Numbered from the stretch's first letter, positions 33,666 through 43,315 are shown. The stretch: DNA of 52,769 bases from an uncultured Gammaproteobacteria bacterium (GCA_903888615.1 CAISUE010000030.1:1-52769), one strand, 5' to 3'. Notes: a model not told the origin generated them from the sequence alone. Program-made: numbers and translations.

Positions 33666-35232
33666 TCACATTAACGATTCCTTAGAAAAAATCATTGCAG
33701 TGATGCCGGGTATCGTGTATTGGAAAGATATTAATGGTATTTATCAAGGCTGTAATGACAACGCGGCAAAAATTTCTCATTTAGCCTCGCGAAAAGATTT
33801 CGTTGGGAAAACGATCTATGATCTTTTTGATCGCGAAGTCGCTGATAACATCATTGTCAATGATCAACTTGTTATTGCCACTAAAAAAGAACAAGTCTAT
33901 GAAGAAATCGGCGTTGATTTACAAGGAAACCCTGCCTACTATTTGTCACGCAAAGTTCCCATTTTAAATGATGAGGGAGCTTTACTAGGCATCGTTGGTA
34001 TTTCTGTCGATATCACCAGTCAAAAACAGTTAGAAGCCAGTTTAATTCTCGCTAAAGAAGCTGCAGATGCGGCCAGTCTTGCTAAAACCAGGTTTTTAGC
34101 GAATATGAGCCATGATTTAAAGACGCCACTGGCAGGCATTATCAGTACTGCTGAACATTTAAGTCAATCTCTTAGCGATATCAATGCCCAGAATCAAGCT
34201 AATGATATTGTTCAATCTGGCTTACGTTTACTTGACTTATTGATTGAAATTATCGAAGTATCGCGTTTAGACACTAATGCCAAGCCACGAGTCAGCGCTT
34301 TTAATCCTAAAGTGTTAGTAGACGATATCGTGCAATTATTGAAACCTGTTTTTAGCGATAAAAATTTACTATTCAATGTCACTTATCAAGACAACATCCC
34401 TCAAACTGTCTTGGGTGATCGTTGGCAATTGTACCGCATCATGCTCAATTTACTGTCCAATGCCATTAAATTCACCCATGAAGGTAGCATTGACTTAACG
34501 TTAATGATCGAACAACAGCATGATACCGAACTCTTGTTAAAAATTATCGTCAAAGATACAGGTATTGGGATTCCGCTTGACCAACAACAGGTTATTTTTG
34601 ATGAATTCACCCGTTTAACCCATGCATCCAATGAAACGTATAAAGGCACAGGGCTGGGGTTATTTATCGTTAAAAAATTTATTGACGCTATGCATGGCCA
34701 CATTCACGTAGACAGTAGTGAAAATCACGGCAGTGTTTTTAGTTGTTATATTCCACTCACCATAGCCCCCCCTGCGGCTCCAGCCATTCCACGCTTCAAC
34801 ACAGCCACTGAAACAGTGCTAGCCGTTAAACCTGCCAACTCTCCGGCTGAATCGGTTATTTTGACAGGGATTAAGATTTTATTAGTGGAAGACAATGTCA
34901 TTGCCGCCCGCGCTACCAAAGCGATTTTAGAATCACTGGGTTGCTGCGTCACGATTGCTTACACCGGTTCTGAAGCCTTAGCTTTATTTACGCGAGAAAC
35001 GTATCAATTTATTTACTCTGATCTTGGCTTACCCGACATGAGTGGCTTTGATGTGTGTCGCCACATACGCGCCATGAGCGTCAATCCTAACATTCCCATT
35101 GTCGCACTCTCTGCCCATGTCGATGCTGACATTCATACCCGTTGTTTGACCGTTGGCATGAATGAAGCGCTGACCAAACCCTTACTTCGTGAGTATGCCA
35201 AACAAAATTTATTGAAGTATTTTCAGGCATAA
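33658..35232 (+). CDS. Cytoplasmic PAS hybrid histidine kinase with receiver domain
   Basis: A 524-residue signalling protein without membrane helices. A PAS domain (about 8-122) begins with MPGIVYWKDINGIYQGCN. The HisKA helix carries the phosphorylated His152 in NMSHDLKTPLAG. The ATPase domain has the N box NLLSNAIKFTHEG, G1 DTGIGIP and G2 KGTGLGL. A C-terminal receiver domain (about 405-524) has acidic EDN, phospho-acceptor Asp455 in YSDLGLPDMSG and Lys507 in TKP. There is no output or HPt domain, so phosphate must pass to a separate protein. It overlaps the upstream gene by eight bases and lacks a clear binding site, implying coupling. Confidence 0.9.
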   Translation: MSNHINDSLEKIIAVMPGIVYWKDINGIYQGCNDNAAKISHLASRKDFVGKTIYDLFDREVADNIIVNDQLVIATKKEQVYEEIGVDLQGNPAYYLSRKVPILNDEGALLGIVGISVDITSQKQLEASLILAKEAADAASLAKTRFLANMSHDLKTPLAGIISTAEHLSQSLSDINAQNQANDIVQSGLRLLDLLIEIIEVSRLDTNAKPRVSAFNPKVLVDDIVQLLKPVFSDKNLLFNVTYQDNIPQTVLGDRWQLYRIMLNLLSNAIKFTHEGSIDLTLMIEQQHDTELLLKIIVKDTGIGIPLDQQQVIFDEFTRLTHASNETYKGTGLGLFIVKKFIDAMHGHIHVDSSENHGSVFSCYIPLTIAPPAAPAIPRFNTATETVLAVKPANSPAESVILTGIKILLVEDNVIAARATKAILESLGCCVTIAYTGSEALALFTRETYQFIYSDLGLPDMSGFDVCRHIRAMSVNPNIPIVALSAHVDADIHTRCLTVGMNEALTKPLLREYAKQNLLKYFQA

Positions 35233-35492
35233 AGGGCGAATACTGGCTTTATCGATTGCGTTAAGACAGTGCTGAGATTTAACAAAAGACGTTGTGGGTC
35301 ATTACTATCAAAAAGACTGGCCAGGGTGCTGTTTTTTTCAAAATTGAGTTCTATTAGCTGCTTGCCACTGAGCGTTGCCAAATGCTTCACCAACCATGTT
35401 TTACCGACTTGCCGAGCACCATGAATAACCAGTGGTTTACGACGGCTCGAATTCAACCACGATTGTAAATGGGTTAATAGACTTCTCTTCAT
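35223..35492 (-). pseudogene. Truncated AAA ATPase (AAA_14/DUF4143 family)
   Basis: Only about 89 residues remain of a family whose members usually have around 400. The start MKRSLLTHLQSWLNSSRRKP and the Walker A motif GARQVGKTW are intact, then LIELNFE and a Leu-rich stretch. The frame ends at PVFALYA, just before the expected Walker B (FFDE). The stop lies inside the last codons of the convergent histidine kinase gene, marking a deletion or recombination junction. I take it as a remnant that is unlikely to work. Confidence 0.75.
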
Positions 35493-35610
35493 CGCATACG
35501 CAATAGACCATATCAACTAATTATAGAAAAGAGACGACTGTTCTCAGGGCAATCTCATTAAAAAATAAACCGCATGTAAGGGAACGTTGGCCAAAAGCCA
35601 TAAAGATATC

Positions 35611-35633
35611 AGCCCAAGGCATCGCCCTGGGCT
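35611..35633. repeat. GC-rich hairpin between the ATPase remnant and dapB
   Basis: AGCCCA and TGGGCT enclose GGC-ATC-GCC with one A-C mismatch, giving a compact stem. It lies in the 247-base gap 35493-35739, which otherwise shows no gene. No T run follows on either strand, so a terminator role for the dapB transcript is uncertain. Confidence 0.5.
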
Positions 35634-35739
35634 AGACATACAAAATCATCACGCGCTGTAGGCGCTTTACAAGGTCTTAAAGCGGTAATATCCCATTTTC
35701 AGCGTTGCCATTTTAATGAGGTAGCCTTGCGGCTGTTTT

Positions 35740-36453
35740 CTATAATAGATTTTCTAAGCCATAGACTAATTCGTTTAACTGCAACACTTTTCGACACGCC
35801 AATACTATTCCCGGCATATAAGCGCCACGATCTTGGGTATTGGCTTCAATTGTCAACGTCTCGCCAGTGTTACCCAATAACACTTGTTGCTTAGCCAGCA
35901 CGCCATTCATCCGGACCGAATGGATGGCAATAGCACCATGCCTTGTGCCACGAACAGAACCGCTGTCATCCGATTTAATAAAATTTCCCTGCTGAGTTAA
36001 CAATTCCGCTGTTTTAATCGCAGTCCCAGAAGGTGCATCTTTTTTATCAAGGTGGTGCATTTCAATGATTTCAGCACTCGTGAAATAACTGGCCGCTTGA
36101 CTCACAAAGCGCATCATCATCACGGCACTTAAAGAAAAATTGGGGGCAATGATCGCACCCAGTTGCTTTTGTTGGCACCATTGCACATAAGGCGCTAAAG
36201 CGACTTCACTCAAACCACTGGTACCGATCACGGGATGGACGCCATGCTCAAGGATGATTGCCAAATTGTTTAAAGCACACGTTGCGACAGTTAAATCTAA
36301 AACAATGTCAGGGCGATGACGGCTGATTTCGGCCCTTAAATCATCTTCTTTGCCACACCTCGCCACCACGTCAAAATCAAGCTGTTGCTGTAGTGTGCTG
36401 GCCGCCAACGAACCCATCTTTCCAAAAGCGCCATTGATTAAAATCTTAATCAT
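35740..36453 (-). CDS. dapB: 4-hydroxy-tetrahydrodipicolinate reductase
   Basis: A 237-residue reductase of the lysine/diaminopimelate pathway, which supplies peptidoglycan. The N-terminal NAD(P)H motif is INGAFGKMGS, TSGLSEVA follows, and the substrate/catalytic segment is IEMHHLDKKDAPSGTA. The C-terminal DRGAYMPGIVLACRKV closes the domain. It is shorter than the E. coli enzyme (about 273 residues) but all motifs are present. It overlaps the preceding glycosyltransferase gene by eight bases and is the last gene of a miaA-glycosyltransferase-dapB unit. Confidence 0.92.
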   Translation of the reverse strand: MIKILINGAFGKMGSLAASTLQQQLDFDVVARCGKEDDLRAEISRHRPDIVLDLTVATCALNNLAIILEHGVHPVIGTSGLSEVALAPYVQWCQQKQLGAIIAPNFSLSAVMMMRFVSQAASYFTSAEIIEMHHLDKKDAPSGTAIKTAELLTQQGNFIKSDDSGSVRGTRHGAIAIHSVRMNGVLAKQQVLLGNTGETLTIEANTQDRGAYMPGIVLACRKVLQLNELVYGLENLL

Positions 36454-37258
36454 CTAAAGCCTCATCTGCTAAAATCTGTTGGCAATTCACTTCCGCTAAT
36501 TGACGCGAAATTTTTTTCAAACCTGCATGCACGGTTTTGGTTCGCGCACCCAACGTAGGATTTAAAATCATCGTCGCATGATTGATATGATCCAAATAAG
36601 GTAATAAGGCATCCGTTGTTAAAAATTTCATTTCAAAGCCTAATTCGATCAAACGTCGATGCATGGCTTTACCCGCCACTTGATCTTCTAAACTAAACGT
36701 TAAATGATGCTGTTTGAGTAAATCCGTACGATAGAGCGCGCAATGACTACGCAAATAGTAATGATTGTGGTCAACCCCTTCCCATTGGTGCTGCTTGGAA
36801 CCTGTTGCCTTTAACAGGCACCATTGACCGATAAATTCGAGTTTTTTTAAAGTTTTTTTAAACCAAGATTTTTTTTCCAACTTCCATGAACCAACGCCTG
36901 CACACCGTGGATTAACTTCAATATGGCTTAATAAAAACGCTAACCAACCCACTTGCTTAACAAAAGAATCGGTATGTAGTGACAGCACATAGGGTGTGGT
37001 CACCAAACTTAAGCCTAAATCTAATGCACGTGAATGGGACAGCGCTACCGATTCACCCGGAATCGCCGGTCGCTCTAGTAAATGAATCCACGTTAACGTC
37101 TTTAAATAACTTAACGATTCATCAGCAGAATCATTATCGATAACAATGACGCGAATTAAGCTAGGATCGGTAAATTGCCGAATCAAGCGCAAGCATAACT
37201 TTGTCAGTAATAACGTGCGATAATTTGGTAACAGTATACTAACAAGCGCTTGAGTCAT
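36446..37258 (-). CDS. Family 2-like glycosyltransferase
   Basis: A 270-residue protein with the GT2 start SILLPNYRTLLLTKLCLRLI and DNDSADESLSYL. A SLHTDSFV segment stands where the DxD motif usually lies; here it is HTDS, so metal binding may be altered. The C-terminal half has an HCALYRTDLL segment and no membrane helix. It overlaps miaA (ATGA) and dapB (eight bases), so it is firmly inside a housekeeping unit. Donor, acceptor and target polymer are unknown. Confidence 0.75.
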   Translation of the reverse strand: MTQALVSILLPNYRTLLLTKLCLRLIRQFTDPSLIRVIVIDNDSADESLSYLKTLTWIHLLERPAIPGESVALSHSRALDLGLSLVTTPYVLSLHTDSFVKQVGWLAFLLSHIEVNPRCAGVGSWKLEKKSWFKKTLKKLEFIGQWCLLKATGSKQHQWEGVDHNHYYLRSHCALYRTDLLKQHHLTFSLEDQVAGKAMHRRLIELGFEMKFLTTDALLPYLDHINHATMILNPTLGARTKTVHAGLKKISRQLAEVNCQQILADEALDD

Positions 37259-38208
37259 GAAATAGTATTCCTAAGGTTATTCAAAAGAAGATTTTTAATT
37301 GTGGCAAATAATGTCGGATCATCGTCATTAAAGAAAATGGCTTCTGGCCAAGTGCGCAACCATGTCAATTGACGTTTAGCTAGCTGACGCGTTGCAGCGG
37401 CACCACGATTCAGCAATTCCTCATACGTACAGTCGCCCTCTAAATAGTCCCATACCTGTCGATAACCGACCGATCGCATCGAATTCATCGATGCAGTCAA
37501 AGCAAAATTGGCTCGTAACTGCTGGACTTCAGCAATAAAACCCTCGCTGAGCATTTGCTTAAAACGCGCATTAATGCGTTGCTGTAGTTTAAAACGATCG
37601 GCAGGCAAAATAATGACATTAATATACTGAATAAGCGCTTGTTTTCTTGAGCCTTTTTGCCATAAACTAAGCGCTTTATGTGTAAAGCGGTACACTTCAA
37701 GTCCGCGCAAAATCCGCTGTTGATCATGAGGGTGTAATTTAGCCGCTAAAACGGGATCGACACGGCGTAATTCCGCATAAAGCACTTCAAGGCTTGAAAT
37801 CCGCAGCTCTTCAAGCAATGCTTCACGGACAGCACTCGGGATACTCGGCACATCGAGGAGGCCTTGCTGTAAGCTTTTAAAGTACAACATGGTGCCGCCA
37901 ACCAACAGGGGTATTTTACCACGGGCTTGAATAGCTTGAATGGCTGCCTGTGCATCTATACAAAATTCACCGGCTGAATACAGTTGGTCCGGTGCAATAA
38001 GATCGATTAAATGATGGGGGGTTTGCTGTAATTGGTTCTTATCAGGCTTAGCCGTACCAATATCCATATATCGATAGACCATGGCTGAATCAACGCTAAT
38101 GATTTCAATCGGTAATGAGCGAGCCAATTGCAAGGCTAACTCTGTTTTACCAATGGCAGTGGGCCCCATTAAGCAAAAAATGGATGGCAAAGGGAATGCA
38201 TTAGACAT
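37255..38208 (-). CDS. miaA: tRNA dimethylallyltransferase
   Basis: A roughly 317-residue enzyme that adds the isopentenyl group to A37 of tRNAs reading UNN codons. The P-loop GPTAIGKTEL, the DSAMVYRYMDIGTAKP motif, HHLIDLIAPDQLYSAGEF and the LVGGTMLYFKSL segment are all present. The C-terminal SVGYRQVWDYLEG and RQLAKRQLTWLR close the domain. A GTG at 38223 is an alternative start five codons upstream of ATG 38208. It is the first gene of the unit and is divergent from the small gene at 38243. Confidence 0.94.
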   Translation of the reverse strand: MSNAFPLPSIFCLMGPTAIGKTELALQLARSLPIEIISVDSAMVYRYMDIGTAKPDKNQLQQTPHHLIDLIAPDQLYSAGEFCIDAQAAIQAIQARGKIPLLVGGTMLYFKSLQQGLLDVPSIPSAVREALLEELRISSLEVLYAELRRVDPVLAAKLHPHDQQRILRGLEVYRFTHKALSLWQKGSRKQALIQYINVIILPADRFKLQQRINARFKQMLSEGFIAEVQQLRANFALTASMNSMRSVGYRQVWDYLEGDCTYEELLNRGAAATRQLAKRQLTWLRTWPEAIFFNDDDPTLFATIKNLLLNNLRNTIS

Positions 38209-38242
38209 AATGTTATCAGTCACTTATTAACGTAAAGATCAC

Positions 38243-38737
38243 ATGAATTTACAACAATCGTTGAACCATTATTATCAATCACTCACTCATCACGCTAAAA
38301 ACACCATTGATCCACGTCTCAACAGTTATTTTCTTGATATCCATGATCTGGTGATGTTAATTAAAACACAACTCCAAACAGCGATTGAACAGCAATTATT
38401 ACCAGCGATTCAATTCACGATAAAAGGCTTAAAAGAAGACATTATGGCATTTATCACGATCACCATCACCGGTGGTTTAGATAATTTCCCTGTCTATAAG
38501 CCAAAAATCATTCAACAGTGGTATAAAAAAGGCATTCCTAAACAAAATGGCTTAATTGAAAGTGCTTGGTATAGTGAAGAGTTTCACTGTTTAGAGAAAA
38601 TTTTAGAATTTTTTATCGACCGGTATAATTATACTAAGGATAGTCAACCATTAGCGGCAAAACGTTATTGGACCATGTCTGAAATAGACGAACATTATGA
38701 AGAATACTTGATGAAAAAATCCATATCTCTCATCTGA
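38243..38737 (+). CDS. Hypothetical protein
   Basis: A 164-residue soluble protein with no recognised family. The first 70 residues are predicted helical and Gln/Leu/His-rich. The middle has a short hydrophobic strand-like run (AFITITITGGL), and the C-terminus is aromatic and acidic (YWTMSEIDEHYEEY). There is no signal peptide. It begins 34 bases from the divergent miaA start and has no strong ribosome binding site. Base composition resembles its neighbours. It could be a lineage-specific gene of unknown role. Confidence 0.55.
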   Translation: MNLQQSLNHYYQSLTHHAKNTIDPRLNSYFLDIHDLVMLIKTQLQTAIEQQLLPAIQFTIKGLKEDIMAFITITITGGLDNFPVYKPKIIQQWYKKGIPKQNGLIESAWYSEEFHCLEKILEFFIDRYNYTKDSQPLAAKRYWTMSEIDEHYEEYLMKKSISLI

Positions 38738-38774
38738 CGATTAAGCATATCGATTAGCAACATTAAATACATGC

Positions 38775-38809
38775 AACAGTACTTAAGATTAAACGTCTTA
38801 AGTGCTGTT
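38775..38809. repeat. 14-base inverted repeat
   Basis: AACAGTACTTAAGA (38775-38788) and TCTTAAGTGCTGTT (38796-38809) pair over 14 bases with one T-G wobble around a 7-base loop. It lies between the convergent ends of the hypothetical gene and rplQ, next to a second GC-rich hairpin. Confidence 0.75.
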
Positions 38810-38811
38810 AG

Positions 38812-38830
38812 CCCCGGGCGACGCCCGGGG
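38812..38830 (-). terminator. GC-rich hairpin at the end of the alpha operon
   Basis: CCCCGGGC and GCCCGGGG form a perfect 8-base stem with a GAC loop, 13 bases beyond the rplQ stop. No T run follows on the minus strand, so it may act with Rho or as a transcript-stabilising stem. It could serve both converging transcripts. Confidence 0.55.
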
Positions 38831-38842
38831 TACCTAATTTAT

Positions 38843-39193
38843 TTAAACAAATTCAATCATCGCCATAGGTGCTTTATCACCATTACGATGGCCTGCCTTT
38901 AAAACACGCACATAACCACCTGGACGCCCTGCAAAACGAATACCCAACACATTGAATAATTTCGTTACTGCATCGCGATCGCGTAAGCGGGCGAACGCTA
39001 AACGACGACCGGCTAAGCAATCAGCTTTACCCAACGTGACGATCGGTTCAATGAAACGACGTAATTCTTTGGCTTTCGTAAGCGTTGTGAAAATCCGTTC
39101 ATGTTCAATCAACGAAACCATCATGTTTTTAAACATGGCTTTACGATGACTGGAATTACGACTTAATTGTTTACCACTGCAACGATGACGCAT
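38843..39193 (-). CDS. rplQ: 50S ribosomal protein L17
   Basis: A 116-residue protein of the large subunit that binds 23S rRNA near the exit tunnel. The start [20 protein letters not shown] and the [19 protein letters not shown] segment are typical, and the C-terminus ends [20 protein letters not shown]. It is shorter than the E. coli protein (127) because it lacks a C-terminal tail. It is the last gene of the alpha operon, separated from rpoA by a 143-base gap that carries tandem repeats. Confidence 0.96.
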   Translation of the reverse strand: MRHRCSGKQLSRNSSHRKAMFKNMMVSLIEHERIFTTLTKAKELRRFIEPIVTLGKADCLAGRRLAFARLRDRDAVTKLFNVLGIRFAGRPGGYVRVLKAGHRNGDKAPMAMIEFV

Positions 39194-39309
39194 AATTGTT
39201 ACCTATTCTTTTATATATACAGGAACTCGGTACTAAGCATCAGGAAATACCGAATCGCTACGCAATGCTTTTTGAAAGGCGTCGCGTAACAATTCAAAAC
39301 TTCCTAATC

Positions 39310-39333
39310 TCTAGTTTCTAGTTTCTAGTTTCT
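39310..39333. repeat. 7-base tandem repeat (TCTAGTT, 3.4 copies)
   Basis: Three full and one partial copy of TCTAGTT end three bases before the rpoA stop, in the rplQ-rpoA gap. The same gap has a possible CGGTA/TACCG stem near 39216-39252. Simple repeats in this place are unusual and may affect processing of the transcript. Confidence 0.85.
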
Positions 39334-39336
39334 GCC

Positions 39337-40311
39337 TCATACCGGCACTGGCATACCTAGGCGTAAACCTCTGGCAGCAAGCACTTCTTTAATTTCAGCT
39401 AAAGATTTCTTGCCTAAATTAGGCGTTTTTAATAATTCTGCTTCCGTTTTACGGACTAAATCACCGATAGAATTAATATTCTCTGCTTTCAAGCAATTAG
39501 CTGAACGCACGGTTAATTCTAAATCTTCAACTGGACGCAAATAAACAGGATCAATATCCGGCAATTTTTCGACATGACTAATATGTTCATCATTGCGGAT
39601 AGCCACAAACGATGCTAATTGATCTTGTAAAATACTCGCCGCTTTCCTTACTGCTTCTTCAGGACAAATAGTGCCATTGGTTTCAATATCTAAAATCAAT
39701 TTATCTAAGTTAGTTGTTTGTTCAACACGGGCATTTTCAACTGTGTAAGCCACACGCCTAACAGGTGAAAACGATGCATCCAAATAAAGCAAACTGCCTT
39801 CGGTTGTTGATTTTTCGACATCATCAGCAAGTGCTTGTAACTGCGCTGCAGGCACAAAGCCTTTGCCACCTTCAACCCGAAGTGTCATTTCCAACGTACA
39901 GGATTGGTTTAAGTTGGCAATCAATGCCTCGGGATTCAATATTTCAACGCCATTGCTTGCTTGAATGTCAGCCGCCGTAACGCGCATTGGACCTTTAACT
40001 TTCAAATGCAACGTTGCGTCATGGCGATCATGCAAAATAAACAGAATATTTTTGATATTCAATAAAATTTCAATCACATCTTCCGATACACCTTCGACCG
40101 TACTGAATTCATGCAACACACCGTTAATGACCACTTCAGTGACAGCAAAACCTTGCATGGAAGAGAGCAATACTCGTCTGAGGGCATTTCCTAACGTATG
40201 GCCGAAGCCACGATCTAAGGGTTCTAAAATTACTTCAGCTTTGAATTTATCAATGTGCCTAACTTCTAAGTTACGCGCCACTTGATTAAGCCTTGAGCTA
40301 TTGTATGACAT
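39337..40311 (-). CDS. rpoA: RNA polymerase alpha subunit
   Basis: A 324-residue subunit with both domains. The N-terminal assembly domain has [20 protein letters not shown] and the [10 protein letters not shown] segment. The C-terminal DNA/activator-binding domain (about 245-324) has [20 protein letters not shown] and [20 protein letters not shown]. Alpha dimerisation nucleates RNA polymerase assembly, and the C-terminal domain contacts UP elements and regulators. It lies ten bases after rpsD in the usual alpha-operon position. Confidence 0.97.
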   Translation of the reverse strand: MSYNSSRLNQVARNLEVRHIDKFKAEVILEPLDRGFGHTLGNALRRVLLSSMQGFAVTEVVINGVLHEFSTVEGVSEDVIEILLNIKNILFILHDRHDATLHLKVKGPMRVTAADIQASNGVEILNPEALIANLNQSCTLEMTLRVEGGKGFVPAAQLQALADDVEKSTTEGSLLYLDASFSPVRRVAYTVENARVEQTTNLDKLILDIETNGTICPEEAVRKAASILQDQLASFVAIRNDEHISHVEKLPDIDPVYLRPVEDLELTVRSANCLKAENINSIGDLVRKTEAELLKTPNLGKKSLAEIKEVLAARGLRLGMPVPV

Positions 40312-40321
40312 AAGCTAAATC

Positions 40322-40942
40322 CTATTTGGAATACAACTCGACCACGAGATTTTCGTTGTAGTCACTGGAAATATCAGACCGTTCTGGTAAACGCTTAACC
40401 GTAGCCTGAAATTTAACAGCATCAAAATCTAACCATTCGACTGCCGCACGTTGACCGGCTAATTCTAGGGCAGCAATAATACGACCCTGAGTTTTGGCTT
40501 TTTCACGCACTTCAACAATATCATTTTTAGCAATACGATAAGAAGGAATATTAACCGATTTACCATTGACTAAAATGGCGGCATGCGACACTAATTGACG
40601 CGCTTCAGCACGCGTTGACGCAAAACCAGCTCGATAAATAACATTATCAAGGCGCATTTCAAGGTATTGCAGTAAAGCCAAACCCGTACCCACTTTAGAA
40701 GCACTGGCTTCCAAATAATAATTACGAAATTGCTTTTCCAGCACACCATAAGTCCGACGAATGATTTGCTTTTGACGCAATTGAGCGCCATAGTCTGTCA
40801 CACGTTGTTTTGAAGCTCCATGTTGACCTGGTCTTTTGGTCAATTTACATTTACTATCGAGCGCTTTTACCCCGGATTTGAGTGATAAATCTGCATTCAC
40901 ACTACGGGATAATTTGCACTTTGGTCCTAAATATCTAGCCAT
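40322..40942 (-). CDS. rpsD: 30S ribosomal protein S4
   Basis: A 206-residue primary 16S rRNA-binding protein. It begins [19 protein letters not shown]. The S4 RNA-binding domain (about 96-160) reads [20 protein letters not shown] and [16 protein letters not shown]. The N-terminus lacks the four-cysteine zinc motif found in some bacteria. In enterobacteria S4 represses its own operon by binding the leader ahead of rpsM. I cannot see whether that pseudoknot is conserved here. Confidence 0.97.
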   Translation of the reverse strand: MARYLGPKCKLSRSVNADLSLKSGVKALDSKCKLTKRPGQHGASKQRVTDYGAQLRQKQIIRRTYGVLEKQFRNYYLEASASKVGTGLALLQYLEMRLDNVIYRAGFASTRAEARQLVSHAAILVNGKSVNIPSYRIAKNDIVEVREKAKTQGRIIAALELAGQRAAVEWLDFDAVKFQATVKRLPERSDISSDYNENLVVELYSK

Positions 40943-40962
40943 TGTGACTCTCTAAAAAATTA

Positions 40963-41376
40963 TTAAACACGACGTTTCTTTTTAGGCCGACATCCATTAT
41001 GCGGGATACCGGTGTCATCTTTAATCGATAAAATCTTAAACCCTAAGGATATCAAAGAGCGAATGGCCGATTCACGACCAGGTCCAGGACCTTTGACAAT
41101 GACAGCCGCAGCTTTCATGCCAAAATCATTCTTAGCGATGTTACCAACCGTTTCTGCAGCTATTTGGGCAGCAAAAGGAGTACTTTTACGTGAGCCGCGA
41201 TAGCCGGATGCACCCGAGGTCGACCAGGCTAATGCATTGCCTTGAGGATCGGTGCAGGTAACAATAGTATTGTTAAAAGATGAAACGATATAAAAAATAC
41301 CTTCAGCAACAGTAAATTTCGCTTTTTTACGCGTTCTTACTGCTGATTGTTTCTTTGAAGACTGTGGACTCGCCAT
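40963..41376 (-). CDS. rpsK: 30S ribosomal protein S11
   Basis: A 137-residue platform protein near the mRNA exit. A basic N-terminal tail (about 20 residues) precedes [56 protein letters not shown] and the end [18 protein letters not shown] are highly conserved family segments. It lies 20 bases upstream of rpsD and 27 bases downstream of rpsM. Confidence 0.97.
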   Translation of the reverse strand: MASPQSSKKQSAVRTRKKAKFTVAEGIFYIVSSFNNTIVTCTDPQGNALAWSTSGASGYRGSRKSTPFAAQIAAETVGNIAKNDFGMKAAAVIVKGPGPGRESAIRSLISLGFKILSIKDDTGIPHNGCRPKKKRRV

Positions 41377-41403
41377 TTATGCAACCCTACGAATGGTTAA
41401 ATA

Positions 41404-41760
41404 TTACTTTCTGATTGGCTTACGTGGACCCTTACGCGTTCTCGCATTGGTACGCGTGCGCTGTCCTCTTAACGGTAAACCTTTACGATGACGTAAGCCA
41501 CGATAACAACCCATATCTATCAAACGCTTGATAGCTATAGCTTTTTCGCGACGTAGATCGCCTTCTACTTTATACAGCGCAACAAGCTTACGAAGCGCTT
41601 CTACCTGGATATCGGATAAATCTTTCACTTTTAATGAAGGATTAATATTAGCAGTCACACAAATCTTTGCAGATGTGGGACGGCCAATTCCAAATATATA
41701 TGTCAAAGCAATAACAACATGCTTATTTACAGGAATATTAACACCTGCGATACGTGCCAT
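41404..41760 (-). CDS. rpsM: 30S ribosomal protein S13
   Basis: A 118-residue head protein contacting the P-site tRNA and the B1 bridges. It has [34 protein letters not shown] and the conserved basic end [20 protein letters not shown]. It follows rpmJ by 72 bases, the usual start of the alpha operon and therefore the likely place of S4 control or of an alpha promoter. Confidence 0.97.
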   Translation of the reverse strand: MARIAGVNIPVNKHVVIALTYIFGIGRPTSAKICVTANINPSLKVKDLSDIQVEALRKLVALYKVEGDLRREKAIAIKRLIDMGCYRGLRHRKGLPLRGQRTRTNARTRKGPRKPIRK

Positions 41761-41832
41761 TCAAAACTCCAAACCATTAAAAAACTGATTATTTTAACTT
41801 AAAGAACTGAGAAATTCCGTATTAAACAAAGC

Positions 41833-41946
41833 CTAACCTTGCCTTTGTTTATGACGTGCTTCAATACAAATCACTCGAACAGTCCTGCCTCTTTTTACTA
41901 TTTTACAATTACGACATACTTTTTTTACAGACGCTCTTACTTTCAT
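41833..41946 (-). CDS. rpmJ: 50S ribosomal protein L36
   Basis: A 37-residue protein read directly from the minus strand, ATG at 41946 and TAG at 41833. It begins [20 protein letters not shown] and ends [10 protein letters not shown]. Two Cys in CRNC, one in VICIEA and the His in EARH form the usual zinc ligand set (C+ form). It lies 67 bases after secY, its normal place at the end of the spc operon. Confidence 0.95.
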   Translation of the reverse strand: MKVRASVKKVCRNCKIVKRGRTVRVICIEARHKQRQG

Positions 41947-42013
41947 TACGCTCTCCACCCACATTAACACCATTAATAAAAATTTCGCGAAAAATAACGA
42001 ATGTTTTATTAAA

Positions 42014-43315
42014 TTATTTAAAATTTGCCTTCTTCAATAACGAATCATACTGATGCGAAATGAGGTAGGATTGCAATTGTGCCATAAAATCCATGGTCAC
42101 GACTACTATAATTAACAATGATGTGCCACCAAAGTAAAATTGAACATGCCATAACATAGTCATAAATTCAGGCATAAGCGCTACCAGCACCAGGTACAGG
42201 GCGCCAACTAACGTCAAACGGGTAATGACTAAATCAATATAATTCGCTGTTTGATCCCCAGGTCTAATGCCTGGAATGAACGCACCCGCTTTTTTCAAGT
42301 TATCTGCCGTTTCGCGCGGATTAAAAACTAAAGCCGTATAAAAAAAGCAAAAGAAAATAATCGCTGCCGCAAATAATAAAATATATAAGGGTTGGCCAGG
42401 CGAAAAGGCTACCGCTAATTGATTGAAGAATAGATTGTTCTGTAATGATTTACCAAAAAATTCAATCAACGTCCCTGGTAATAAAATCAAACTCGAAGCA
42501 AAGATCGGTGGAATCACCCCCGACATATTGATTTTAAAGGGTAAATGACTGGTTTGCGCAGCAAAGACTTTCCGGCCCTGTTGTCTTTGTGGATAATTAA
42601 TGGTGATGCGTCGTTGAGCACGCTCTACAAACACCACAAAGGCCGTTACTGCTGCCACTACCACCAATATCACGATCAATGTCAACACTTGCAGTTGGCC
42701 TTGCCTGACTTGCTCAAACGTCTTACCCAAAGCAGAGGGTAAGCCTGAAACAATACCGGCAAAAATAATCATTGAAATACCGTTACCGATACCACGCTCG
42801 GTAATTTGTTCACCGATCCACATGATCACCATCGTGCCGGTAACCAAAGTCACAATCGACACCAGATAAAAATTAAAACCTAAAATCAATACCACATGCT
42901 GACTGAGCAACCATTTGGTAATGCCGATTGCTTGCACTAAAGATAAGCCAAGCGTCGCATAACGTGTATATTGACTGATCTTATGACGTCCAGTATCGCC
43001 TTCTTTCTTCAATTGCTCTAAAAAAGGCACCACTGACGTCAATAATTGCACGACAATCGAAGCTGAAATATACGGCATGATTCCTAGTGCGAATACCGAC
43101 ATCCGCGAAAAGGCATTACCAGAAAACATGTTAAACAAGCCAAAGATGCCATTTTTTTGCGCATTAAAAATACTCGCTATTTTATGCGCATCTAATCCTG
43201 GAATAGGAATATGGGCGCCTAAGCGGTAGAGAATAATGGCAATAAGCAAAAAGAGAAGTCGTGTTTTGACTTCTCTGACATTAGCCAAGCCAGATAATGG
43301 AGATTGAGCAGCCAT
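42014..43315 (-). CDS. secY: Preprotein translocase subunit SecY
   Basis: A 433-residue channel subunit with ten membrane helices. The first is preceded by [15 protein letters not shown]. Helix 2a/plug region reads [26 protein letters not shown]. The cytoplasmic loops contain [19 protein letters not shown] and [23 protein letters not shown], which contact SecA and the ribosome. It starts ten bases after rplO in the standard spc order. It forms the general secretion channel with SecE and SecG. Confidence 0.97.
   Translation of the reverse strand: MAAQSPLSGLANVREVKTRLLFLLIAIILYRLGAHIPIPGLDAHKIASIFNAQKNGIFGLFNMFSGNAFSRMSVFALGIMPYISASIVVQLLTSVVPFLEQLKKEGDTGRHKISQYTRYATLGLSLVQAIGITKWLLSQHVVLILGFNFYLVSIVTLVTGTMVIMWIGEQITERGIGNGISMIIFAGIVSGLPSALGKTFEQVRQGQLQVLTLIVILVVVAAVTAFVVFVERAQRRITINYPQRQQGRKVFAAQTSHLPFKINMSGVIPPIFASSLILLPGTLIEFFGKSLQNNLFFNQLAVAFSPGQPLYILLFAAAIIFFCFFYTALVFNPRETADNLKKAGAFIPGIRPGDQTANYIDLVITRLTLVGALYLVLVALMPEFMTMLWHVQFYFGGTSLLIIVVVTMDFMAQLQSYLISHQYDSLLKKANFK

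Noticed and set aside
35740-35750. TATAAT-like sequence at the end of dapB
   Set aside because: It lies within the last dapB codons, no -35 or downstream gene start fits, and no plus-strand gene follows.
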